From the NCBI RefSeq assembly GCF_031198435.1, contig NZ_CP133548.1, positions 2,762,001 through 2,826,000 on the forward strand: 64,000 nt of DNA, written 5' to 3'. Source of the stretch: Pleionea litopenaei. GTDB taxonomy: Bacteria; Pseudomonadota; Gammaproteobacteria; Enterobacterales; Kangiellaceae. The position numbers and the translations under genes are program-made. Below, piece by piece: positions 30,423 to 38,664 of the stretch. Within the stretch, counting starts at the first letter, position 1. Each line of letters opens with the position of its first letter. Under the pieces are notes generated by a model that worked only from the letters and a program-made list of their open reading frames with translations, did not search any database and had not been told where the DNA came from.

Positions 30423-33400
30423 CAATTAGAACCCTTACTAGAAGTATCTTGATATTCTTTTGCGGTTAATCCAAACTGTGCTTTGAAGCATTTGGAAAAA
30501 TAAGCTTGTGAGTTAAACCCTACGGCAAAAGCGACTTCCGAAACTCGCAAGCCTTTCCTCAACTCACCTTTAGATTTATTTAATCTAAAGTTCCTTAAAT
30601 AATCACTTGGTGAACGATCTACCAGCGCTTTGAGTTTTCTCTGCAGTTGTCTCTCACTCATCGCTACTACATCTGACAATCTAGAAATTTCCAGTTCAGG
30701 ATCGCTATAATTCTCTTCAAAGAATGATTTAATCTTTTCAATAAACGCTTGATCCTTCTCGTTAAGACCATTTCCCGAACCCCAATGAATTTCTTCGGAT
30801 GAGTCTATGTTTGTCGCAAAACGATTTCTTAAAATACTGCGAATCGATAATAAATTCTCCAAACGGATAATCAACTCGTCTTGATCAAAGGGTTTTGTTA
30901 GGTATTCATCAGCTCGTTGTTTCCATCCTTGAATACGACTCTCTTTATCACCGCGAGCGGTGAGTAAAATGACAGGTATATGAGAAGTTATCGAGTCTTC
31001 TTTTATCTGCTCGCTTAACTCATAGCCATTCATCTCTGGCATCATAACGTCACTAATAATAATATCAGGTACGTATTGAATAGCTTTAGCGAGGCCTTCC
31101 TTTCCATTGGCAGCACTGAGAGTAGTAAATTTATTTTTTAAAGAGTCTATTATGAACTCTCTCATGTCTTTATTATCTTCGACGACTAGCACGGTTGGAG
31201 AAGCCGAGTTCGGTTCTTGTTTAGACAGATCGTCATATTCACGAACATTAGTTGGTTCATTGTCTCGAATACTTTCAAGTTCCATCTTAAGTAATTCGGT
31301 ATTTGCCTGCGAGTGAGACATATTTGAGTCGTTGACTAAACTTCCTAACAATCTGATTTCAAATGATGTTCCTACGCCAGGCTCACTGAATACTTTTATC
31401 TCTCCATGATGAGCATCAACGAGTTGTTTGACTAAGGCAAGACCAATACCCGCGCCGACGATATTTTCACTGTGCTCATCGATAACTCTGTTAAATCGCT
31501 CAAAAATAGCGTCTTGCATTTCGTAAGGAATTCCGATGCCAGTATCACTGACACGCACTAAAACGTCACCATTATTCTCTGAAGTAACCGACAACTCTAT
31601 CTTTCCATTTGCCTTGGTATATTTAACGGCATTAGATAATAGGTTTAATAAAATCTTTTCAAACGCGTCTATAGTAAAGCTTATTTGAATATCATCCACC
31701 TTTAACAAATGAAATTCTATGTCTTTTTCTTTGGCCAATGCTCTGAAATTTTCTGAGACCAACTCTGTGATGGGTTTAATTTCTACGATTCCATAATTGG
31801 TAATTTGATCGAGCTTGAACTTCTCTAAATTTAAAATTTGGTCCACCATTCTTAAAACTCGAAAGCCATTTCTTTTAACCAATTCTAGAGATTTTCTAGT
31901 ACTGCTTCGTATATTACTTCTAAGTAACTTTTGTATTGGGCCTAAAATTAAAGTAATAGGTGTTCTGAACTCGTGAGAAATATTGGCAAACTCAACATTT
32001 TTTTGCGCAAGAAGTTGCTCAACACGTCTTTTCTCGGTAGCCAACTGATCGGTTCGTATGTTGACCATCTCCTCCAACTGTTTGGATCGGTTTTTTATTT
32101 GCAACGTTCTTAAATGATGCACCCATACAACCAGAATCACTATGCATAGTAAATAAAGTGCATAAGCCCACCAAGTTGCCCATAAGGGTGGTTTGACCGT
32201 GATGGCAAGCTCTTTAATTGTATTGCTCCATTGGCCGTCAGGATTTCTACCGATAATTTGAAACGTATAATTTCCCGAAGGAAAGTAATTGTAATAGGCC
32301 TGTCCTGAGTTTCCGTTATCGACACTCCAGTTTTGATCCAGCTCTTTAATACGATATCTAATTTTTGAAGCCTTTGGATCTGAGTAGCTGAGTACAGAAA
32401 ATTGAATATTAAGTGTGCCTTCATTGTAGTCCATCGATATAGACGGGGTATCATCATCAAGGTACATTGTCTCGAAGGTTTTTATTAACTGATTATCTGT
32501 TCCAAATAACCTAGCCGAGGAAATAATGGTGGTAGGCGCTATTATTCTCGGTGATGAATTTAATTTTGGAATGAGTAACAGACCTTCATAGCTTCCCAAT
32601 AAAACATTTCCATTATCATCACTGAGACAATGTTTTCCCGTTAACCCTTTCTCTGGTATACCTTCTGTCAAACGATAGCTCTGAATCCCGACGTCTTCTT
32701 GACGTAAAAGAGTGCCTTTTTGCTTTGAAAAATATATTGAGCTAGGACCGGAAATTAGACAACCAATGTTATCGGAGATCAGTTCGACTCTAATACTTTC
32801 ATTGTTCAAGTAATTGTATTCGGTTAAATAATGACTTCCATTAAACACCAAGACGCGATTATCAGAAGTGGTTTGCATATTGGTAAATGGTCTAGAGCTC
32901 TGCGTATTTAAAACCTTTGTTAATCTTTGGGAGCTCAGGTCGAATACAAACAACCCTTTTTTCTGATAAAGTATAAAAACCTTGTCTTTTTCTTTGCTAA
33001 TTCCAATATCGATTGCTGATCGTCGAAAGTCACCGAGTAGAATGTTTTCTTGAGAAAAGAAAGGGTGATCAGTGTTGTCTTGCTGGTTAATTTTAACGCC
33101 GTTCTCTCCAGCCAGAAACCAAAGATCTCTATTGTTATCTTGCAGCACCTCTTTGGTAGGTAATCTTGACTTTATACGTTGATTCGTTAGCGTACCGTTT
33201 TCTTCTAGAGTTGAAAATCCATTATCTCTACCAATCAAAACTTGATTATCCACACCGACGTGGAGATCATAAAATCCACCTAAATTGTTATCACTCTTGG
33301 AAATTAAGGTCTTAACAACTGGAATACTCTTAGTTTTATCTATTATTGAAAGTTGAGTCGGCGTTGCAATATATATTGAGTTATTTGATATTAATAAACC

Positions 33401-34522
33401 GGTAATCTCTTGATAATTAGCTAACGTGTTAGTTTCATCGATGGTCACGGTTCTAACTCGATAAATACTGTTAGGAATTTTGTGTAATCCACCATCTTGG
33501 AACGACGCCCAAACGTTTGCCTCATTATCGACGAGCACACTTAAAGGTCTTGATTCGTTGCTCTCTAAATACTTATTTATTGTTGGAGCAAACGTTTGTG
33601 CAAACTCGAAATTCGAATCAACCAAATATAAATTACTCTCTGTGCTTAACCACCAACCACCATCAAAGTTCTTTGCTATTTTTTGAACCTGTCCGGTGAG
33701 GCCTGAAATACGTATTTCCCTAAATTTATAGTTATTACGATTGATTGCGAAGACGCCACTATCCGTCGCGACTATCATTTCATCGTTATTAAGTACGGCG
33801 ATAGAATTGATAAAGTCACTCGGGAAGTGATGTGGGTTGTTTTTATGATTAGATAAGTGAGTGAAGTCGTTTCTGACTGGATCAAAGTGAACTAAACCAC
33901 CGGCGGAAGTGCCTATCCATAACTTACCTTGACGATCTTCTTTTAAAGTATAAGCCCATATATCAAGATTATTATACGAAAACTGCTTGAACCAAGGTTT
34001 GTAAATATTGAACGCATCCTTTTCAGCATCGTATAAATAAATACCACTATTTTTCGCTACCCAAACTCTTTCTTGGGAGTCGACGAGCACATCGTAAATT
34101 CGGTTATTAACATAGGTCGTTTCATCTGCTGAATCTCTCAAATAATGAGAAATCTGCAGCGTCCTTTTATCGAGTTTCAAAAGCCCATTGACGGTTGCGA
34201 TCCATAGAAAGTTTTTTGAATCGTCAATGTTAAGTATCTCGTTTAGAGAAAGATCGTCGATGCGGTCAGATTTTGGATTTACTAAACGTGCTGACGTCCC
34301 GTCGTAGCTGACTAACCCATCTTGCGTTGCAAACCACATTAACCCTAATTGGTCTTGAAAGATAACACTGATGTTTTCCATAGGAGTAATGGAGGGAACT
34401 TCCACGGGTATTAATTTAATTTTCTGTACAGGATAATGGAAGCGAGCTTGAGCAAATATCTCATAAAAAAATACTTGATAGCAAAGTAGAGTTATAAATA
34501 CAGCAATCGCTGGCTTTTTCAT
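30422..34522 (-). CDS. Hybrid two-component system protein: propeller sensor, histidine kinase, receiver, AraC regulator
   Basis: 1366 residues holding an entire two-component pathway. A signal peptide or anchor (1-25) leads to a periplasmic two-bladed set of regulator-propeller repeats (about 40-690; for example LGLMWFATQDGLVSYDG and GKLWIGTSAGGLVHFDP). A Y_Y_Y domain follows (about 700-770, ending YTFQIIGRNPDGQWS) and a membrane helix near 790. The kinase has HisKA FANISHEFRTPITLILG (His about 850) and HATPase motifs DTGIGIPYEMQD and GAGIGLALVK. The receiver has VVEDNKDMREF and phospho-acceptor Asp about 1158 (ISDVMMPEMNG). The AraC HTH closes, about 1265-1360. This architecture is best known from Bacteroidota, where it senses glycans. 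It follows the lanthipeptide terminator and could regulate that locus or the coupled gene; target unknown. Confidence 0.92.
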   Translation of the reverse strand: MKKPAIAVFITLLCYQVFFYEIFAQARFHYPVQKIKLIPVEVPSITPMENISVIFQDQLGLMWFATQDGLVSYDGTSARLVNPKSDRIDDLSLNEILNIDDSKNFLWIATVNGLLKLDKRTLQISHYLRDSADETTYVNNRIYDVLVDSQERVWVAKNSGIYLYDAEKDAFNIYKPWFKQFSYNNLDIWAYTLKEDRQGKLWIGTSAGGLVHFDPVRNDFTHLSNHKNNPHHFPSDFINSIAVLNNDEMIVATDSGVFAINRNNYKFREIRISGLTGQVQKIAKNFDGGWWLSTESNLYLVDSNFEFAQTFAPTINKYLESNESRPLSVLVDNEANVWASFQDGGLHKIPNSIYRVRTVTIDETNTLANYQEITGLLISNNSIYIATPTQLSIIDKTKSIPVVKTLISKSDNNLGGFYDLHVGVDNQVLIGRDNGFSTLEENGTLTNQRIKSRLPTKEVLQDNNRDLWFLAGENGVKINQQDNTDHPFFSQENILLGDFRRSAIDIGISKEKDKVFILYQKKGLFVFDLSSQRLTKVLNTQSSRPFTNMQTTSDNRVLVFNGSHYLTEYNYLNNESIRVELISDNIGCLISGPSSIYFSKQKGTLLRQEDVGIQSYRLTEGIPEKGLTGKHCLSDDNGNVLLGSYEGLLLIPKLNSSPRIIAPTTIISSARLFGTDNQLIKTFETMYLDDDTPSISMDYNEGTLNIQFSVLSYSDPKASKIRYRIKELDQNWSVDNGNSGQAYYNYFPSGNYTFQIIGRNPDGQWSNTIKELAITVKPPLWATWWAYALYLLCIVILVVWVHHLRTLQIKNRSKQLEEMVNIRTDQLATEKRRVEQLLAQKNVEFANISHEFRTPITLILGPIQKLLRSNIRSSTRKSLELVKRNGFRVLRMVDQILNLEKFKLDQITNYGIVEIKPITELVSENFRALAKEKDIEFHLLKVDDIQISFTIDAFEKILLNLLSNAVKYTKANGKIELSVTSENNGDVLVRVSDTGIGIPYEMQDAIFERFNRVIDEHSENIVGAGIGLALVKQLVDAHHGEIKVFSEPGVGTSFEIRLLGSLVNDSNMSHSQANTELLKMELESIRDNEPTNVREYDDLSKQEPNSASPTVLVVEDNKDMREFIIDSLKNKFTTLSAANGKEGLAKAIQYVPDIIISDVMMPEMNGYELSEQIKEDSITSHIPVILLTARGDKESRIQGWKQRADEYLTKPFDQDELIIRLENLLSIRSILRNRFATNIDSSEEIHWGSGNGLNEKDQAFIEKIKSFFEENYSDPELEISRLSDVVAMSERQLQRKLKALVDRSPSDYLRNFRLNKSKGELRKGLRVSEVAFAVGFNSQAYFSKCFKAQFGLTAKEYQDTSSKGSN

Positions 34523-34609
34523 TAATTATTTTTTGGGAAAGCTGAAATAGAGAACTTACTGTAAAGAAGGAATGGTCTAACATCAATAGTAATTATTGTC
34601 ATAAAAAAA

Positions 34610-34635
34610 CAAAGCTAGTGTCGACACTAGCTTTG
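34610..34635 (-). terminator. Terminator of the lanthipeptide operon
   Basis: A 26-base perfect palindrome; each half reads CAAAGCTAGTGTC / GACACTAGCTTTG. Read leftwards it is followed by TTTTTTT, a strong intrinsic terminator. It separates the peptide operon from the regulator gene at 34522. Confidence 0.85.
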
Positions 34636-34698
34636 ACTTCTTAGGTTCTAATATTTAAAGATAGGCGATGAACTGTTTAATCTTTAAGAGTTTATCGT

Positions 34699-34869
34699 TT
34701 AAATAATTCGATCGGGTTCGTATTCGCGACAATCTCGGCAACCGCAACCCAGCCCGTGGGGAACATCGTCTCCAGCGAGTCCTCCAGATACCGCTTCAAT
34801 TTCTTCGAAGGTCAATTCAGTTAGGTTTGTGCAAATAGTAGCGTCCTGATTGTCATCATGTTTAAACAT
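34699..34869 (-). CDS. Second Gly-Gly-leader peptide precursor, bacteriocin-like, Cys-rich core
   Basis: A 56-residue frame below the size used by most gene callers. GAGGAAATCACT precedes the ATG at 34869, a good ribosome site. The leader ends LTELTFEEIEAVSGG at residue 30, the classic double-glycine leader cleaved by C39 peptidases. The predicted core (31-56) begins LAGDDVPHG and has the cluster G-C-G-C-R-D-C (Cys 42, 44 and 47), then acidic/basic residues ending DRII. The core has no Ser or Thr, so LanKC cannot form lanthionines in it; disulfides, metal binding or another modification are possible. It lies 289 bases after the C39 exporter gene and before the operon terminator, which makes export by that transporter likely. 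Confidence 0.75.
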   Translation of the reverse strand: MFKHDDNQDATICTNLTELTFEEIEAVSGGLAGDDVPHGLGCGCRDCREYEPDRII

Positions 34870-35157
34870 AGTGATTTCCTCATTTTATCAAGTTTAAGAA
34901 GCAATGATTTTCAAGCTGAGCAACGTGTTTTCACATCTTCCGTTCTCGGAGATGGCGGTGAGAAAGCCACTTATCCATTTGCGACAATCCCACCGCACGT
35001 TGCTTCACTTGATATGTCATTAACCTACTGGCTAACGACAGGTTCAGTATCGGATTTTGCTAACCGTTTGGCTATGACTGCTCCGCCAAACTCATTAACT
35101 GTGACGACACTTCAAACGACAACCTATAAAAACATCAATAAAAACAATAAGATATGC
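34870..35157. other. Unexplained stretch between exporter and second precursor
   Basis: 288 bases between the exporter stop and the second precursor. On the + strand a 101-codon frame (34858-35163) runs through it and reads, in part, SSVLGDGGEKATYPFATI and MSLTYWLTTGSVSDFANRLA. It has no ribosome site, and its ATG lies inside the antisense peptide gene. On the minus strand the same region gives a frame with three stops. It could be a decayed coding sequence or a structured RNA. I cannot decide which and assign no gene. Confidence 0.3.
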
Positions 35158-37299
35158 CTATAGCAGATTTGACTCTAATAAAATAGCTTTATCCATGGGG
35201 TGAAGTATTCCTCGGTCTAAGGAGACCACTTTATCAGCCGAGCGAATGGTTTCTGGCCGATGAGCGATGATAATACGAGTAATATTAAGTTTTTTTACGG
35301 CTTCATTGACGACTGACTCTAATTTCGTATCGAGATTTGACGTTGCTTCATCCATAAATAATATTTTAGGTTTGCTGTACAGTGCTCGAGCTAAGAGTAA
35401 ACGCTGTCGTTGGCCACCAGACAAAGTCGTTCCCATATCGCCGATAAGGGTATTGTATCCCATGGGCATATTCATAATGTCTTGATGAATCGAGGCGAGC
35501 TGCGCACTCTTTTTGACTTGCTCCTCGTCTACTTCAGGATCAAAGAATGAGATGTTGTCCATCAGTGAGCCAGAAAGCAACTGATCATCTTGCATGACGG
35601 CCGCGATAATTCGTCGGTAATTAGTGAGACCAAATTGATTGATCTCTACATCATCGATATAAACCTTCCCTTCGCTAGGAGACAGTAACCCAAGCATATT
35701 TTTCATAAGCGTGGTTTTTCCACCACCCGATGGGCCGACAATGGCCACCGATTCACCCGCCTCAAACGTATGACTCACTTTGTTAAAAATCATAGGTTCT
35801 GAGTCAGAATATTGGAAACTGAGTTTATCCAACGTTAACTTGCCTTGAACTTCTTTATCTTCTTCAACCAAGCGTTGTTGACCGAAATCCTCTTGTTCAG
35901 TTAAAGCAATATCGGCTATTCGATTTAAATGAAGGCCGAGCATTCTGAATTCAATTATCTTTTCGATGATTTTTGCTGACTTTTCGGTGAACTGGGTTTT
36001 ATAGGCGATGAAAGCAAACAACATTCCTACGGAAAATTGTCCTTCTAAAACCAGTAGTGCTCCGAAGTAGATAACGGCAACATTCTCTATTCCAAATAAA
36101 GAGTCATTTATTGCCTTGTAGCTAATTTTAAGCTTATTTACTTTTATCTCTGCATTCATAGCATCGGCATAGTGGTTATGCCAAACGGTTTGTCGTTGCG
36201 GCTCGCGACCAAATAACTTAATACTTTGCGCGGCTCGTACGGTTTCCATAAAGTTAGTATTTTCTTTGGCGTTCGCTACGATCGCTTCTTCTTGTCGCCG
36301 CCTAAAAGGTTGGTACATTGCAAATCGCAAAATTGCGTAAACAATGACTACACCAAGTACAATACAGCCAAGAATTGGGCTGTAGATAAACATCATTATT
36401 AAAGTAGTGATCGTCATTAGCCCGTCAACCACCGCTTCAATCAGACCCGTTGTAATCAGGTTTTTAATATTATCCATTGAACTGAATCGAGAAACGATAT
36501 CGCCGATATGGCGCTTCTCGAAAAAAGTCAGAGGTAAGTGAATTAAGTGTCGAAATAGATTGGCTGCCATTTGAATACTAAGTTGATTACTTAGGTACAT
36601 AATAATGTAGCTACGTAAGGCCTGGGTACCTACGCCAATTAATGCGAGCAATAGAAATCCTAATGCTAGTACGACTAACAATTGGAGATCTTGTCCTACA
36701 ACGACATTATCAACAACGAGCTGCATATAAAATGGGCTGACGAGTGCAAAAACCTGCAATAACATCGATAAGAAAAATATTTGAATGAGAACCCGTTTTA
36801 ATCCGATTATTTTTGACCAAAGATCACTTAAGCGCATTTTGGTCTCATCATCTTTCTTCTTAAACTCTGTCGTCGGTGTGAGTTCTAACGCTACTCCGGT
36901 AAAATGATGAGAAACTTCTTCAATTGATAACGTTAAAACGCCACGAGCGGGATCGTGTATAACAACCTTATCTCGACTACAGCTTTTGAGAACAACGAAG
37001 TGATTGAGATCCCAGTGCAAGATACATGGCGTTTGCAATTGATTTAATTGTTCGAGTTCTAAGCGCAGCGCTCGACAAGAAAACTTCAAGTGATCCGCTG
37101 TTAGCATTAAGCTTTTAAGTGTGGCACCTTTAAGCGAGACCGGATAATGCCGCCGTAACGTATTTAAATCAATTTTATGACCATGAAAGCTTGATACCAT
37201 CGCAAGACAAGCGAGTCCGCACTCAGCCATTTCTGTTTGTAAAATGGCGGGTAATTTCTGCTCGCCTTTAAAGGTAAGTAATTTAACTGGATTATCCAT
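35158..37299 (-). CDS. Peptidase-containing ABC exporter (C39 bacteriocin/lanthipeptide transporter)
   Basis: 713-residue bifunctional exporter that removes double-glycine leaders and pumps the peptide across the inner membrane. The C39 peptidase (1-135) has catalytic Cys27 in QTEMAECGLACLAM, His100 in LNHFVVL and Asp116 in IHDPARG. Six membrane helices span about 160-440. The nucleotide-binding domain has GPSGGGKTTLMKN (Walker A), TTLSGGQRQRLLLARALY (signature) and ILFMDEATSNLD (Walker B). It starts two bases after the adaptor gene ends. Both precursors in the locus have Gly-Gly leaders, so it should serve as LanT for each. It closely resembles NHLP and HlyB-type exporters. Confidence 0.94.
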   Translation of the reverse strand: MDNPVKLLTFKGEQKLPAILQTEMAECGLACLAMVSSFHGHKIDLNTLRRHYPVSLKGATLKSLMLTADHLKFSCRALRLELEQLNQLQTPCILHWDLNHFVVLKSCSRDKVVIHDPARGVLTLSIEEVSHHFTGVALELTPTTEFKKKDDETKMRLSDLWSKIIGLKRVLIQIFFLSMLLQVFALVSPFYMQLVVDNVVVGQDLQLLVVLALGFLLLALIGVGTQALRSYIIMYLSNQLSIQMAANLFRHLIHLPLTFFEKRHIGDIVSRFSSMDNIKNLITTGLIEAVVDGLMTITTLIMMFIYSPILGCIVLGVVIVYAILRFAMYQPFRRRQEEAIVANAKENTNFMETVRAAQSIKLFGREPQRQTVWHNHYADAMNAEIKVNKLKISYKAINDSLFGIENVAVIYFGALLVLEGQFSVGMLFAFIAYKTQFTEKSAKIIEKIIEFRMLGLHLNRIADIALTEQEDFGQQRLVEEDKEVQGKLTLDKLSFQYSDSEPMIFNKVSHTFEAGESVAIVGPSGGGKTTLMKNMLGLLSPSEGKVYIDDVEINQFGLTNYRRIIAAVMQDDQLLSGSLMDNISFFDPEVDEEQVKKSAQLASIHQDIMNMPMGYNTLIGDMGTTLSGGQRQRLLLARALYSKPKILFMDEATSNLDTKLESVVNEAVKKLNITRIIIAHRPETIRSADKVVSLDRGILHPMDKAILLESNLL

Positions 37300-37301
37300 A
37301 A

Positions 37302-38546
37302 TTAACGACCTTGTAAACTGTAAATTGGATCAAGCAACCAATCTAAAAGCGACAAATTTTCTAGAATGATATCGCCCTCTAATAGCATACCGGCTTGCAG
37401 AGGAAATGATTGACCGTAGGCTGTAACCTGTTGTTGATTTAAACTAACCGTTACGCGATAAACCGGTTCGTCGAGAGTTACTGGAACGGGTAACTCGTCT
37501 GGTCGCATAATGACTTCTGAAACGCGAACAATGTTCCCTTGATAGAGTCCATATCGTTGATAGGGAAAAGCGGTATAGCGAATGACCACTTTTTGATCCT
37601 TCTGTACGAAACCGATAGCCCGAGTCGGTACAAACAACTCGGCTTCAAATGATGCTCCTTCTGGCATTATTGCCAAAACAGGCATATTTCTTTTAATCGA
37701 CTGACCAGTGTAGCTTTGCAATGCGGTAACTCTTCCGTCACTAGGTGCATGTAACGTAAAACTTCGCTGACTTTCGATGTTTAATATTTGTTGTTGAATA
37801 CTACTCAGTTGTTGATCTAGTTCTGATTGAGCGATCGCCAAGCGCATAGGAATTTGTTGCAGTTGAAAAGCAAGATCTTCTTTTTTATTCTTTTTAACTA
37901 ACAGCTGTCGGTTGTACTCATCTCTAGAAAATTTATGATCAAGCAGTAATTCGTATTGCTGATCTAACTTCTCATTCGAAATATGGCCTTTCTTATTTAA
38001 CTGCTGATAATCTCTCAGTCTTTTTTCACTGAGTAAATACCGCTCTTCTGATGTAGATACTTGTTGCTTAAGTTGATCAATTTCAAAGTCAATACTTTTT
38101 AAACTGGCGCTGATCTTAGCTTCCTCTAAAATACTGAGTTGTTGCTGCTGCGACTTTTTAATGCCCAGTTCTTTGGCAACCTTTTTAAGTTCTGAGATTA
38201 TTTCTGCATCAACATCAGAAGTGCTGGCCGTTGATCGACCTGTCGAAACAGTCAACAGAGGATCTCCCGCTTTAACCAGTTGACCTTCTTTGACCAGAAT
38301 ATTGGTCACCACACCTTCATTCTTCGCGTAAACTTTTGCTAAACCTTGGTCGGGTGTTAGGTATCCTGTGACGGTTTCTTTTCTGGCGTAATTACCCCAA
38401 AGTAATAAAGCAATGACTAAAATTGCGATTAAAGTGATTGCGATGGAAAGCACCGTAAAAGAAAGAGGCTGCAATACGATCACATTACCCCACAGTCGTT
38501 CTCTAGAGTGATCCAGTACTTCTTGCCTGAATAATTTTCTTGTCAT
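37302..38546 (-). CDS. HlyD-family periplasmic adaptor for the peptide exporter
   Basis: 414-residue membrane-fusion protein that links the inner-membrane exporter to an outer-membrane channel (TolC-type, not in this window). A single membrane helix lies at about 28-50 (FTVLSIAITLIAILVIALLL). Lipoyl/barrel halves surround a long coiled coil (about 125-270), with SNEKLDQQYELLLDHKFSRD at its turn. The half-motif TLHAPSDGRVTALQSYTGQS is characteristic of HlyD. The gene is two bases upstream of the exporter. The presence of an adaptor shows a Gram-negative route out of the cell for the peptides. Confidence 0.93.
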   Translation of the reverse strand: MTRKLFRQEVLDHSRERLWGNVIVLQPLSFTVLSIAITLIAILVIALLLWGNYARKETVTGYLTPDQGLAKVYAKNEGVVTNILVKEGQLVKAGDPLLTVSTGRSTASTSDVDAEIISELKKVAKELGIKKSQQQQLSILEEAKISASLKSIDFEIDQLKQQVSTSEERYLLSEKRLRDYQQLNKKGHISNEKLDQQYELLLDHKFSRDEYNRQLLVKKNKKEDLAFQLQQIPMRLAIAQSELDQQLSSIQQQILNIESQRSFTLHAPSDGRVTALQSYTGQSIKRNMPVLAIMPEGASFEAELFVPTRAIGFVQKDQKVVIRYTAFPYQRYGLYQGNIVRVSEVIMRPDELPVPVTLDEPVYRVTVSLNQQQVTAYGQSFPLQAGMLLEGDIILENLSLLDWLLDPIYSLQGR

Positions 38547-38630
38547 TTTTTTTGCTTATCCGCGTTGATTACCTGAGCTAACTCTATTAAACACAATCCT
38601 TTTATTGCAAGTGAGAGAGTCGATTTTATT

Positions 38631-38657
38631 GGTAACCGAGTTATTTACTCGGTTACC
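38631..38657 (-). other. Intercistronic stem-loop between lanKC and the adaptor gene
   Basis: Perfect 11-base-pair stem GGTAACCGAGT / ACTCGGTTACC with a five-base loop, eight bases past the synthetase stop. Read leftwards there is no strong T run, so it is more likely an mRNA processing or stability element than a full terminator. Confidence 0.65.
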
Positions 38658-38664
38658 TTGTCTA

